Notes under the pieces: model-generated | Told to the model about the DNA's origin: nothing | Seen by the model: only the letters and a program-made list of their open reading frames with translations | The model's database searches: none | NCBI GenBank assembly: GCA_963709845.1 | Contig: CAVPXV010000006.1 | Coordinates: 744,001-808,000, forward strand | Direction of reading: 5' to 3' | DNA from: CAIXSE01 sp963709845 | Lineage (GTDB): Bacteria > Actinomycetota > Thermoleophilia > UBA2241 | Length of the DNA stretch: 64,000 bases | In this document: piece by piece, positions 1 through 8,458 of the stretch | Layout: the number at the start of each line of letters is the position of its first letter | Numbering within the stretch: the stretch's first letter is position 1 | Program-made: the position numbers and the translations under genes

Positions 1-301
1 CATACTCCTCGGCGACGCGCACGAGCACCGGGGGGACCTTGTCGAAGCTGAAGCCGGTGCCGAACCCGAGCCCGGAGATGTTGTGGTCGATGAGCCGGGT
101 GAGCAGCGCCTCCTGCTGCTCCTCCGCGCCCACGAACCCGTAGCCGGTCGTGAGCAGCAGCTCGCCGCCCTTGAGCCACCTCGTGGGGTCCGGCACCTCG
201 GTGATGTGCACCCAGCGCACGGGGTTGCTGGAGGACTTGGCCCCGGCGAGAAGCCTGAGGTCGAGATCGGGGATCTCGAGGATGTCCTGGACGGTGATCA
301 C
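1..301 (-). CDS. PucR-family transcriptional regulator, N-terminal part
   Basis: This is the first 100 residues of a regulator whose 3' end lies outside the window. The start is a GTG at 301 (V-I-T-V-Q-D-I-L-E-I-P-D). The segment matches the PucR N-terminal ligand-sensing domain (PF07905 type): it has the E-V-P-D-P-T-x-W-L motif near residues 35-43 followed by G-G-E-L-L-L-T-T-G-Y, both typical of that domain. Family members usually carry a C-terminal helix-turn-helix, which cannot be seen here. It is the last gene of the minus-strand block that starts with the Opp transporter, so it may control amino-acid or peptide catabolism there. A palindrome lies just upstream of the start. Confidence 0.8.
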   Translation of the reverse strand, partial: MITVQDILEIPDLDLRLLAGAKSSSNPVRWVHITEVPDPTRWLKGGELLLTTGYGFVGAEEQQEALLTRLIDHNISGLGFGTGFSFDKVPPVLVRVAEEY

Positions 302-319
302 GGCGCGGATTCTACATCA

Positions 320-331
320 TGTCCTAGGACA
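320..331. promoter_or_regulatory. 12-bp perfect palindrome upstream of the PucR-type gene
   Basis: TGTCCTAGGACA is a perfect dyad 18 bp upstream of the GTG start at 301, in the gap after the D-aminoacylase stop. It could be an operator for the regulator itself. No other copy was noticed in the window. Function is inferred from position only. Confidence 0.3.
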
Positions 332-401
332 GCGCGAGACCTCGAGCCAGACTGTCCCATCGAACTTTGTACGTTCTGGAGCGGAGTCTTCCGCGCCGGC
401 T

Positions 402-2054
402 TCAGGAGCGGCGCAGGACGCGGCCCGGGAGTGCGCCGGTGTGCTCGCCCTCCTCGAGCACCGGCACGCCGTTGACGACCACCCAGTCGATGCCCTCCGG
501 GTGGGCGTGCGGGATGTTCTCGAACGGGAAGCTGTGCGGGAACCTGTTGGTGGCCCGGTCGCGCACGCGCTCGAGATCGAACACGACGACGTCGGCGCGC
601 AGGCCGGGACGCAGCACGCCCCTGTCGGACAGGCGGAAGCGCTGCGCCGGAAAGGAGGTCATCTTGCGCACCGCCTCCTCGAGGCGCAGCACTGGCTCCT
701 CGCGCACGTAGCGCTCGAGGATGCCCGGGTACTCGCCGTAGCTGCAGGGCCAGTAGAGCGACGGGTCGGAAAGCGTGTCCGCGGGCGCCATGACGAGCCC
801 GTCGGAGGACACCATAGCCAGCGGGCTGACGAGCAAGGCGCGGATGTCGGCCTCGTCGACGTAGTCGAAGATGCCGACCACCCGGTCGTCCTCCTCGAGG
901 ATGAGGTCGAGGAACGTGTCGAAGGGGTCGGCGCCGCGCGCGGCGGCGATGTCGGCCACGGAGCGGCCGCGGACCTCGGGGTGACGCGCGGCGTGCAGCA
1001 CGACGATGCGGTCGAAGCGGCCGTGACGCACGAGGCCCGTGTAGCCGGCGCCGGGCAGACGGTCCTCGGCGATGTCCCGGCGCAGCCGCGCGCGCGCGTC
1101 CGCGTCGCGCAGCAGATCCATGAGCGCGTCGTGGCCGAGATCGAGCACCGGCTGCGGCAGGGCGCGCGAGAGGCGCGGGCCCAGGTCCGTGTGCACATCG
1201 TTGTCGGTGGTCACGTCCATGCCCGCGCGACGCGCGTCCTCGAGGATCGCCAGATTGGCGTGCGCGTCGTCGGGCGCGCCCCACTTGGGGGCGTTGTGCG
1301 ACACCTCCACGGGCACGCCGGCGGCGCGACCGATGGCGATGGCCTCGGCGACCGCGGCGAGGATCGTCTCGCGCTCGCCGCGCACGTGCGACGTGTAGAT
1401 CCCCCGGTAGCGCGCCACCGTCCGGCACAGGCGGGTCAGCTCCGCCGTGTCCGCGAAGCAGCCCGGCGGATAGACGAGACCGCTGGACATGCCATGCGCG
1501 CCGGCGCGCATGGCGGCGTCGAGCAGCCGCTCCATGCGCCGCAGCTCCCTCTCCCCGGCGGCGCGCTCGGCGAACCCCATCGCCGCCAGGCGCAGCGCGC
1601 CGTGCCCGACGAGCGGCGCGATGTTGATCGCGCCGCCACAGTGCTCAAGCGCCGTCAGATACTGGCGGAACGTGCTCCACTCCCACCCCACGCCGGAGAT
1701 GTCCCAGTAGTGAGCCCAGTTGTGCCGCGCGTCCTCGCGATGCGCGGCGGCCAGAGGCGCCGGCGACATCCCGCAGTTGCCGGTGACGTGCGTGGTGACG
1801 CCCTGGCGCACGGCCGACTCCGCGCGCGGCTGCTGGAGGATGGAGATGTCGGAGTGCGTGTGCGGGTCCACGAAGCCCGGCGCCACGTAGCGGCCGCCGG
1901 CGTCCACGAGGCGCCGGCCGCGCAGGGCGCCGGGCGCGCCTACGGCGGCGACGCGGTCGCCGCGCAGCCCCAGGTCCCCGTGGAACCAGGGGTTGCCGCA
2001 GCCGTCGACGATGCGGCCGTTGGCGATGACGATGTCGAGGTGAGCGGCGGGCAA
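402..2054 (-). CDS. N-acyl-D-amino-acid deacylase (D-aminoacylase), amidohydrolase superfamily
   Basis: The 550-residue product has the usual D-aminoacylase length and layout. An N-terminal beta-sandwich (I-V-D-G-x-G near residue 15) leads into the metal motif D-P-H-T-H-S-D (His65 and His67). It is followed by G-N-C-G with Cys94, the cysteine ligand typical of D-aminoacylases, by histidines in S-H-V-R-G-E and V-S-H-N-A-P, and by a late catalytic Asp in S-S-D-G-L. Such enzymes release D-amino acids or related amines from N-acyl conjugates in the cytoplasm. The start chosen is a TTG ten bases after the stop of the C45-type gene. Its place among a peptide transporter, a C45 acyltransferase and a DmpA peptidase supports a catabolic role for acylated amino acids. 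The exact substrate is unknown; N-acyl-D-glutamate and dihydropyrimidinase-like variants exist. Confidence 0.85.
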   Translation of the reverse strand: MPAAHLDIVIANGRIVDGCGNPWFHGDLGLRGDRVAAVGAPGALRGRRLVDAGGRYVAPGFVDPHTHSDISILQQPRAESAVRQGVTTHVTGNCGMSPAPLAAAHREDARHNWAHYWDISGVGWEWSTFRQYLTALEHCGGAINIAPLVGHGALRLAAMGFAERAAGERELRRMERLLDAAMRAGAHGMSSGLVYPPGCFADTAELTRLCRTVARYRGIYTSHVRGERETILAAVAEAIAIGRAAGVPVEVSHNAPKWGAPDDAHANLAILEDARRAGMDVTTDNDVHTDLGPRLSRALPQPVLDLGHDALMDLLRDADARARLRRDIAEDRLPGAGYTGLVRHGRFDRIVVLHAARHPEVRGRSVADIAAARGADPFDTFLDLILEEDDRVVGIFDYVDEADIRALLVSPLAMVSSDGLVMAPADTLSDPSLYWPCSYGEYPGILERYVREEPVLRLEEAVRKMTSFPAQRFRLSDRGVLRPGLRADVVVFDLERVRDRATNRFPHSFPFENIPHAHPEGIDWVVVNGVPVLEEGEHTGALPGRVLRRS

Positions 2055-2062
2055 CCGGGCGC

Positions 2063-3178
2063 CTACATCGCGAAGACCTGGTATGGGTTCTCGCAGGGCG
2101 GCCCGGCGCAGACGTGGACGCGGCGCTCGTCCAGGTCGCAGATCATGCTGCCGACGGTCATGCCCTGGTCCGCCGGGGCTTCGCCCTCCTCCGGATGGCC
2201 GCAGATGGCGACGTCGCCTGACGGTCCGTGGCAGCGCAGCGCTGCCGCCACGAGCGCGACCGGATCGTCGCCGCGCGCCAGGCCCTCGGCCAGCAGCCGT
2301 TCCGCCGTCGAAAGGCGCTGGTGCGACTCCTCGTGCGAGGCGCCCTCATAGGGCGTGACCTCCGCGGAGACGTAGTGGTTGGTGTGCGCCAGGTAGCCCA
2401 CTGCGGTGTGGTCCATGAAGGCGCTGGCCGTGGCCGACGTCTCGACGTCCCACAGGACGCCGGAGGTGTCGGCGAACACGTGGTTGGTGCCGCGCGCGCG
2501 CTGCGCCACAAGCCCGCGGGCGCGCGCCTCTTCCACGGTGGGCGCGTCCAGGGTAGAGCGGCGCACGAACGCGTTGGGCACGCCGATACGGTTGTCGGCC
2601 GAGTGCACCGAGTTGCTCAAACTGCCCACGCCGTGCGAGTTCATGCCCAGCATCAGGAGGTATGGCGCCCCGGCGATGCCCATCACCCGCGTGCCGTCGG
2701 GGCCGGTGAGGTCGAAGAAGACGTTGTTGACGGCGTCGATCACGTACCAGTCCATGTTGTGACCGACGACGTGACGGCCCCCGGCGCTGACGGCCACGGC
2801 CGTGCAGTGGTCGCCGCCGCGCGGCGATCCGGGCGCCAGGTCCGGCGCCTCGCCGCTCGCGAGCTCGTCCGAGGTGAACTCCTCGCCGCAGTTGAGCACG
2901 AGCAGCTCGGAGAAGCTGAGGCCCGAGCCCTCGGCCAGGCCCTCGAGCTCGTCCACGTGCTGCGGTAGCAGTCGGCGCGCGTGCGCGGCGTAGGCGAGCG
3001 CCTGCCGCTCCGCCTCGGCGAAGCTCAGGCGCCCGGCCGTCATGGCCTCGAAGTTGTCGCGGAAGAAGGCGACCGAGGCGCGTACCTGTTCGCGCCCGCC
3101 CTCGCCCACGGCGCGGCCGAGCTCCCGGTAGGAGCCCGAAGCACGGATGTGCGGAAACGGGATCGCCATCTGCCCCAT
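2063..3178 (-). CDS. C45-family peptidase / acyl-CoA:6-aminopenicillanate acyltransferase-like protein
   Basis: The 371-residue protein resembles the isopenicillin N acyltransferase (AAT, peptidase C45) family of Ntn-type enzymes. The likely nucleophile is Cys125 in G-D-H-C-T-A-V, where AAT precursors cleave themselves, and G-H-N-M-D-W follows about 20 residues later, another family hallmark. The reading frame stays open further upstream into the MttB gene, but similarity begins at M-G-Q-M-A-I-P. I chose the ATG at 3178; the ATG at 3169 has GGATGGGG just upstream and is equally possible. Bacterial members hydrolyse or transfer acyl groups on small amides. It sits between mttB and the D-aminoacylase in one operon, so an amide substrate taken up by the Opp transporter is plausible. 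Confidence 0.8.
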   Translation of the reverse strand: MGQMAIPFPHIRASGSYRELGRAVGEGGREQVRASVAFFRDNFEAMTAGRLSFAEAERQALAYAAHARRLLPQHVDELEGLAEGSGLSFSELLVLNCGEEFTSDELASGEAPDLAPGSPRGGDHCTAVAVSAGGRHVVGHNMDWYVIDAVNNVFFDLTGPDGTRVMGIAGAPYLLMLGMNSHGVGSLSNSVHSADNRIGVPNAFVRRSTLDAPTVEEARARGLVAQRARGTNHVFADTSGVLWDVETSATASAFMDHTAVGYLAHTNHYVSAEVTPYEGASHEESHQRLSTAERLLAEGLARGDDPVALVAAALRCHGPSGDVAICGHPEEGEAPADQGMTVGSMICDLDERRVHVCAGPPCENPYQVFAM

Positions 3179-3234
3179 CCCGATCGTCGCTTGCCCCTCG
3201 GCGGCCTTCTGGACCGGGCCGCCTCCGGAGTCTA

Positions 3235-4710
3235 CTACCCGAGCGCGCGGCGCGGGTCCGGGTACTCGCGCACGCCGACGGTCGCGGCACAGGCGCCGAT
3301 GAGCCGGCAGAGCTCCTCGAGCACGTCCGCCGGCAGACCGAGAGCCGGACGGGCGACGATGTCCGCGACCCGCTCGGAGGCGAGGTCGACGAGGCCCGAA
3401 CGCCCCGCAGCGAGCCAATCGCCGAGGCCGCCGCGGTAGCCGAGCAGCGGCGTCACGAACTCACTACGGATGTACCGGCGCGTATGCTTGGTGCCGAGGA
3501 AGCCGCGCCCGGAGAGGACGCCGTCGACCATCGCCTCGAGGTCGAGCGCGTCGGCGTCCCAGGGGCGCGGCGTGAGCGCGTAGAACGCGTTGTGGAGCAC
3601 GTCGTCATCGATCACGAGGATCTCGTTGCAGCTGGCGATTCCGGCCTGGATCTCGCCGATGCCAGACAGCAGTCGCGGCCGCGCCAGGAGCCCGAGGAAT
3701 GCATTGACGGCGCGCTCGTAGCCGAACTGCGCGTCGACGACCTTGCTGTCGCTGCACGGCCCGTAGCAGTCGCAGGCCAGCCCGTAGCGGCGTGCGAGAA
3801 GCACCGCCGCCACGGAGGCGACGCCGGTCTCGGGGGTGCCGGACACGACCACGCCGCTGCGCGGGTCCACGGCGCTAAGCCGCGGCCCGTAGTACACGGG
3901 CGTGCCCGGCGCGGCGAGCTGCGCGAGCACCACGCCGGCGAGGACCTCTGCGTTCTGCTGGGCAATGGCCGCCGACAGGGCGCCGGGCGCGGTGGTGGCG
4001 GCCGCCGGACACGGAAGGATCTCCACCACGACGCCGCCGCGGCGGACCTGCTCCACGAGCGCGTCCGTGACGTCGCCGCCGAGGATGAGCGGACTGACGG
4101 GTGAGAAGGCAAGATCGACCGGGTAGACGCCGCCGGAACCGTCGGCGCCGGTGACCGCCTGGGCCATCTCCTGAAGGTATCTGGCCTGGAACGGGTGGGA
4201 GATGCCCGGACCGCCGATCGCCTTGTCGGTCTCGACGGCGAGGACCAGGTAGGAGTAGAGCGGCTCGAGAAGATCCGGGACGTCCTCCGGCTGCCAGAGA
4301 GAGGTCACCTGGCTCTGGTGGACAAGGCTGTGCATGACGCGCGTCGCGAGGACCTGGTCGCGCAAGGTGGCGCGGCGCCCGGCGCCCGTGCGCGGGTCGA
4401 CGACGTCGCGGGCGCCCCCCAGGTTGTGCACGTAGGTGGTCCCCGGCTCACCGTCCATGACGAGCGAACGCTCGGGGTCGCGCGCGGCGAGCACGTAGGT
4501 CGCGGGGCAGGCGGCCAGGGCATCCGCGACGACCCCGCGCGGGACCAGCACGCGCCCGCCCGCGCCGGTGGAGCAGCCGGCGCCGAGGAGCAGCGCCGTC
4601 GCCGCCGGCGACTCGACCTTGACGCCGGCGCGCTCGAGCAGGGCCAGGGACGCCAGGTGGATCGCCTCGATGGCCGCGTCTGGCCAGATGTCGCTCACAG
4701 GGTCGTTCAT
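3235..4710 (-). CDS. Trimethylamine methyltransferase (MttB) superfamily protein, non-pyrrolysine type
   Basis: The 491-residue product has the length and fold signature of the MttB superfamily. These enzymes demethylate a quaternary or tertiary amine and hand the methyl group to a corrinoid protein. No in-frame TAG occurs, so it belongs with the non-pyrrolysine members, of which glycine-betaine methyltransferase MtgB is the characterised example. Conserved-looking blocks include the early V-H-N-L-G-G-A-R-D-V-V-D and a late C-N-E-I-L-V-I-D-D region. GGAGGACGG precedes the ATG. It lies 102 bp downstream of oppF. A pterin-dependent corrinoid methyltransferase is encoded 6 kb upstream, but no corrinoid protein is seen in this block. 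The substrate cannot be read from sequence. Confidence 0.85.
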   Translation of the reverse strand: MNDPVSDIWPDAAIEAIHLASLALLERAGVKVESPAATALLLGAGCSTGAGGRVLVPRGVVADALAACPATYVLAARDPERSLVMDGEPGTTYVHNLGGARDVVDPRTGAGRRATLRDQVLATRVMHSLVHQSQVTSLWQPEDVPDLLEPLYSYLVLAVETDKAIGGPGISHPFQARYLQEMAQAVTGADGSGGVYPVDLAFSPVSPLILGGDVTDALVEQVRRGGVVVEILPCPAAATTAPGALSAAIAQQNAEVLAGVVLAQLAAPGTPVYYGPRLSAVDPRSGVVVSGTPETGVASVAAVLLARRYGLACDCYGPCSDSKVVDAQFGYERAVNAFLGLLARPRLLSGIGEIQAGIASCNEILVIDDDVLHNAFYALTPRPWDADALDLEAMVDGVLSGRGFLGTKHTRRYIRSEFVTPLLGYRGGLGDWLAAGRSGLVDLASERVADIVARPALGLPADVLEELCRLIGACAATVGVREYPDPRRALG

Positions 4711-4812
4711 GGCACCGTCCTCCGCGGTGGTCGGCCCGCGCCCCGGGCCGGGTGGAGCATCGAGCGCCGGGCCGCGGCCGACCCCCCGGCCGGCCGCCGC
4801 CCGGGCGCCAGG

Positions 4813-5892
4813 TCACTCCCCGATCCTCAGGCAGGCGGCGTAGTGGTCGCCGGCGATCTGCACGTCCTCGGGGTCCGTCTCCTTGCAGGCGTCCATGACC
4901 TCGGGGCAGCGCGGGTGGAAGCGGCAGCCGGAGGGGATGTCGACCGGGTTCGGGGTCTCGCCCTTGAGGATGACGTGTTCGCGCTTGGCGAGCGGGTCCG
5001 GAACGGGGATCACGCTGATGAGCGCCTTGGTGTAGGGGTGCTGCGGGTCGGCCACGACCTCGAGCGTGTCGCCGATCTCGACGATGCGCCCGAGATACAT
5101 GACGGCGATGCGGTCGCTGATCGCCCAGGCCAGCGAGAGGTCGTGGGTGATGAAGATGTACGTGACGCCCATCTTCTCCTTCTGCTCGACCATCAGTTTG
5201 AGGATGTCGTTACGGATGGAGACGTCCAGGCTGGCGACCGGTTCGTCGGCGACGATCACGTCCGGGTCGAGCACGGTGGCGCCGGCGATGCAGACGCGCT
5301 GGCGCTGCCCGCCGGAGAGCTCGTGCGGGTAGCGGTACAGGTACTCCGTCGCCGGCCGCAGGCCCGCCTCGTTGATCGCCTTGATGACGCGCTCCTCCTT
5401 CTCGCGCTCGCTCGAGGTGATGCCGTTCACCTCGAGCGGCTCGGCGACGATGTCGAAGATGGTCTGCTTGGGGTTGATGGAGTTGTAGGGGTCCTGGAAG
5501 ATGATCTGCGCCTTCTTGCGGTACTCGTGCAGCGTGCTCTTGGAGAACTTCTCGACCGGGAGCCCCTTGTAGAGGATGTGGCCGCCGGTGGGCTCCTCGA
5601 GGCGCAGCATCGTGCGGCCGGTCGTGGTCTTGCCGCAGCCGGACTCGCCGACCAGCGCCAGGATCTCGCCCTGCCGGACCTGGAAGGAGATGCCGTCCAC
5701 CGCCTTCACGTACTTCTTCTCGGTGGCGACCATGCTCTTGAAGAAGCCCTCGTGGATGGGGAAGTAGACCTCGAGGTCCTTGATGTCGAAGAGCACGCCG
5801 CCCTCGGCCGTCGCCGCGGCGAGGTCGGCGGCGCTGACGGAGCTCTTGCCGCCCTGCTCTCTCGCGGCGGGGGCGTCCTTGGTCGTGGCCAT
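4813..5892 (-). CDS. oppF: Oligopeptide/dipeptide ABC transporter ATP-binding protein, OppF type (copy 1)
   Basis: The 359-residue ATPase energises peptide or nickel/peptide-type import. It shows Walker A G-E-S-G-C-G-K-T-T near residue 83, the signature L-S-G-G-Q-R-Q-R, Walker B V-I-V-A-D-E-P and the H-D-L switch. It ends in the Opp/Dpp C-terminal extension with cysteines (G-C-R-F-H-P-R-C-P). An N-terminal extension of about 35 Ala-rich residues precedes the domain. The ATG at 5892 has AGGGGGTG upstream; a GTG at 5898 overlaps the oppD stop and is an alternative. The protein is identical to the copy at 33002. It is the last transporter gene of an operon that includes mttB downstream. Confidence 0.92.
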   Translation of the reverse strand: MATTKDAPAAREQGGKSSVSAADLAAATAEGGVLFDIKDLEVYFPIHEGFFKSMVATEKKYVKAVDGISFQVRQGEILALVGESGCGKTTTGRTMLRLEEPTGGHILYKGLPVEKFSKSTLHEYRKKAQIIFQDPYNSINPKQTIFDIVAEPLEVNGITSSEREKEERVIKAINEAGLRPATEYLYRYPHELSGGQRQRVCIAGATVLDPDVIVADEPVASLDVSIRNDILKLMVEQKEKMGVTYIFITHDLSLAWAISDRIAVMYLGRIVEIGDTLEVVADPQHPYTKALISVIPVPDPLAKREHVILKGETPNPVDIPSGCRFHPRCPEVMDACKETDPEDVQIAGDHYAACLRIGE

Positions 5893-5894
5893 CG

Positions 5895-6920
5895 TCACAC
5901 CCCCTTCACGGCGTGGACGCAGCGCACGAAGTGGCCGGGCTCGACCTCGACCAGGTCCGGATGCTCGGTCTCGCAGCTGGCGATCTTCACGTCGCAGCGC
6001 GGGCAGAAGCCGCAGCCCGCCGGCGGGTCGATGAGGTTCGGCGGGTCGCCCTTGATCGAGCTCACCATCTCGCGCTTCTCGTGGATGTTGGGGAACGCCT
6101 TGATCAGCTGGCGCGTGTAGGGGTGCGTGGCGTTGTTGAAGATGTCGGCGGTGGTGCCGCTCTCGACGACCTCGCCGGCGTACATGATGACGCCCTTGTC
6201 GCAGGTCTCGGCCATCACCGAGAGGTCGTGGCTGATGAGGATGAAGGAGAGGTCGAGCTCCTTGCGCAGGCGCTCGATGAGCTCGAGGATCTGCGCCTGC
6301 ACCATCACGTCGAGCGCCGTGGTGGGCTCGTCGCCGATGACCAGCTTCGGGTTGCAGGCCAGCGCCATGGCGATCATGGCACGCTGGCGCATGCCGCCGG
6401 AGAGCTGGTGCGGGAAGTCCATGACGCGCTTCTGGCTGATGCCGACGAGGTCGTAGAGCTCGCGCACGCGCACCATCGCCTGCTTCTCGCTGAGGCCTTC
6501 GTGCAGACAGATGGGCTCGGCGATCTGCTTGCCCGTCTCCTGGACGGGGTTGAGCGCGTTCATCGCGCCCTGGAAGATGATGCTGATCTCCTTCCAGCGG
6601 ATCTTGCTCATGCCGAACTCGGTGCGCTTGGCGAGGTTGCGGCCGTCGAAGAGCACCTCGCCGCTGACGATGCGGCCGTTCTCGGGCAGCAGCTTGAGGA
6701 TGGAGAGGGCGGCCGTGGTCTTGCCGCAGCCGCTCTCGCCGGCGAGGCCGAGGCTCTCCCCCGGCTCGACGTCGAAGCTGACCCTGGTGACGGCCTTGAC
6801 GTCGCCGACGCCCAGCTTGAAGTGGGTGGTGAGCTCGCGCACCTCGAGCAGGCCCTTGTGCTCGAGGCGTTCGAGCGGCTTCCTGGCGGCGGCCTCGGCC
6901 TTCGTCTTGGCGGGGCTCAT
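5895..6920 (-). CDS. oppD: Oligopeptide/dipeptide ABC transporter ATP-binding protein, OppD type (copy 1)
   Basis: The 341-residue partner ATPase of OppF has Walker A at residues 61-69 (G-E-S-G-C-G-K-T-T), signature L-S-G-G-M-R-Q-R, Walker B L-V-I-G-D-E-P-T-T-A-L-D and the OppD-type C-terminal segment with G-C-G-F-C-P-R-C-D. The ATG overlaps the oppC stop (ATGA) and is preceded by GGAAGGGGA, which indicates translational coupling. The protein is identical to the product of 34084-35109; the only DNA difference is a synonymous C/T at 6273. The OppD/OppF pair could in principle serve both transporters. Confidence 0.92.
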   Translation of the reverse strand: MSPAKTKAEAAARKPLERLEHKGLLEVRELTTHFKLGVGDVKAVTRVSFDVEPGESLGLAGESGCGKTTAALSILKLLPENGRIVSGEVLFDGRNLAKRTEFGMSKIRWKEISIIFQGAMNALNPVQETGKQIAEPICLHEGLSEKQAMVRVRELYDLVGISQKRVMDFPHQLSGGMRQRAMIAMALACNPKLVIGDEPTTALDVMVQAQILELIERLRKELDLSFILISHDLSVMAETCDKGVIMYAGEVVESGTTADIFNNATHPYTRQLIKAFPNIHEKREMVSSIKGDPPNLIDPPAGCGFCPRCDVKIASCETEHPDLVEVEPGHFVRCVHAVKGV

Positions 6921-8458
6921 TGCTCGTCCCCTTCCTCGTCGTCGCGTATGTGGCCGCCGACCCAGCCGCCGCTCTCGGGGCTGCCGATGCTGCCCCCGGC
7001 GGGCTTGTCGAAGTCGGGCATGGCGTCGTCGGTCTGCTGGCCGGGGGTGAAGATCGCGGCCCCGCCGCCCACGCCGGCGCCGCCCATGGCCGCCACCGGC
7101 GTCTCGGTGCGCGCCGCGAAGCGGCTCTCGCCGCCGCTGTCCTCGCGCTTGCGCAGCTTGGGATCGAGGACCTCCTCGTAGGCTGTGCCGATGAACGTGA
7201 AGGCCAGCACCACGAGCACGATGGCGATGCCCGGCGGCAGCAGATACCACCACGCGGGCAGGCCGGCGGCGCCGTTGATCCAGGCGTTGCGCAGCATCAT
7301 GCCCCAGCTGAAGTTGAGCGGGTCGCCGAGGCCGAGGAACGACAGCGTGGTCTCGGAGAGGATGGCGATCGCCACCACGAGCACCAGGTTGGCGAAGATG
7401 AGCGGCATCACGTTGGGCAGGGCGTGCTTGCGCATGATGTGAGTGTTGCTCGAGCCGATGGCGCGGGCGCGCTCGATGAACTGCAGCTCGCGCACGCGCA
7501 GCACGTCCGAGCGGATCACGCGGGCAGTGCCGGGCCAGCTGGTGATGGCGATGATGATGATGATGATCCCGTAGTTCTGGCCCCAGGCGGCGGCCAGGAC
7601 CATCGCCAGAGGGAGCCAGGGGATGACCAGGAAGGCGTCGGTGAGGCGCATCCACACCTCGCCCTGCCAGCCGCCGTAGAACCCGGCGATGATCCCGATG
7701 CCGGCGCCCACGACGGTGGAGCCGACGGCAGCCAGGAGACCGACCACCAGCGAGATGCGCGCGCTCCAGATGAACTGCGCAAGCACGGACTGGCCGACCT
7801 GGTCGGTGCCGAAGAGGTTGGGCCAGTACAGGGTGGGCGGGTGATACTGGAGGAAGAGTTGGCCTGTGGCGGGATCCGCGATCTGAGCGTTGGGGTCGAG
7901 CAGGGCATGGCTGATCAGGAATGGGGCGAGGAGCGCCATCGCCGTGAAGAAGAGCAGGATGCCGAGGCCGAGCATGCCCTGCCAGTTGCCCCGGTAGAGC
8001 CGCCAGACCTGATGCGTGTTCCAGGTCAGGAGTTCGGCGCGCTCGGGGTTGCCGACGGCCCAGAAGTAGGCCGCCACGCCGGCCAGCACGACCACGATCG
8101 TCTGGAACACCCAGTCGTAGCTGATGACGTTGGCGCTGACTGACCAGGTGGTCGGGCCGCCGCCGGCGAGGAACGCCCAAACGGCGAAGACGACGCCGAT
8201 GACGATCAGCAGGTAGCTGAACACGACTGCCTTCGTCTTGCGAACGACGCTGAGGATGCCTGCCGCGAGGACGCACACGGCGGCGACCACCAGCACCCAC
8301 ACCGGGTAGTCGGCGACGGTGTTGGCGAAGAAGCCCTTGAGCATCGTCCCGGCGCCGCCAGACCACCAGATGTCCTTGGGGTACGTCATCAACTCGAGCA
8401 CCAGCCACGCCACCGGCGTCCAGAAGAGGATCCAGTTTCTGAAGCGGCGGGGGATCAT
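6917..8458 (-). CDS. oppC: Opp/Dpp-type ABC transporter permease, OppC type, with extra N-terminal membrane segments (copy 1)
   Basis: At 513 residues this is far longer than ordinary OppC (about 300). The first 170 residues contain roughly four additional hydrophobic segments (for example V-A-W-L-V-L-E-L and V-L-V-V-A-A-V-C-V-L-A-A-G). The canonical permease core follows, with the EAA loop R-A-R-A-I-G-S-S-N-T-H-I-M-R-K-H and P-N-V-M-P-L-I. After the last membrane span comes a hydrophilic tail of about 90 residues rich in Gly and Asp that ends in E-E-G-D-E-Q. The last 45 codons belong to the long repeat, so both OppC proteins share the same tail. The start overlaps the oppB stop (ATGA). It forms the translocation pore with OppB. 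Confidence 0.88.
   Translation of the reverse strand: MIPRRFRNWILFWTPVAWLVLELMTYPKDIWWSGGAGTMLKGFFANTVADYPVWVLVVAAVCVLAAGILSVVRKTKAVVFSYLLIVIGVVFAVWAFLAGGGPTTWSVSANVISYDWVFQTIVVVLAGVAAYFWAVGNPERAELLTWNTHQVWRLYRGNWQGMLGLGILLFFTAMALLAPFLISHALLDPNAQIADPATGQLFLQYHPPTLYWPNLFGTDQVGQSVLAQFIWSARISLVVGLLAAVGSTVVGAGIGIIAGFYGGWQGEVWMRLTDAFLVIPWLPLAMVLAAAWGQNYGIIIIIIAITSWPGTARVIRSDVLRVRELQFIERARAIGSSNTHIMRKHALPNVMPLIFANLVLVVAIAILSETTLSFLGLGDPLNFSWGMMLRNAWINGAAGLPAWWYLLPPGIAIVLVVLAFTFIGTAYEEVLDPKLRKREDSGGESRFAARTETPVAAMGGAGVGGGAAIFTPGQQTDDAMPDFDKPAGGSIGSPESGGWVGGHIRDDEEGDEQ

Larger units (their letters stand above)
4790..7053. repeat. 2,264-bp long direct repeat, copy 1 (oppF, oppD and 3' end of oppC)
   Basis: This segment recurs at 32979-35242 in the same orientation. 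By eye only two substitutions separate the copies: 5044 C versus 33233 T, and 6273 C versus 34462 T. Neither changes the protein. The left edge is in the intergenic DNA after oppF, and the right edge is 45 codons inside oppC. Sequence outside both edges is unrelated or diverged. A recent duplication or gene conversion fits best; an assembly artefact must be excluded. Confidence 0.95.

Noticed and set aside
150..2351. 733-codon plus-strand open frame
   Set aside because: It is the antisense shadow of the D-aminoacylase and C45 genes; Arg/Val/His-rich composition and no domain pattern.
3235..4710. Pyrrolysine-type MttB
   Set aside because: No in-frame amber codon interrupts the gene, so it is not called a pyrrolysine trimethylamine methyltransferase.
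4195..6120. 641-codon plus-strand open frame across mttB/oppF
   Set aside because: Antisense of genes with clear Walker motifs; the same shadow recurs at the second copy because the DNA is repeated.
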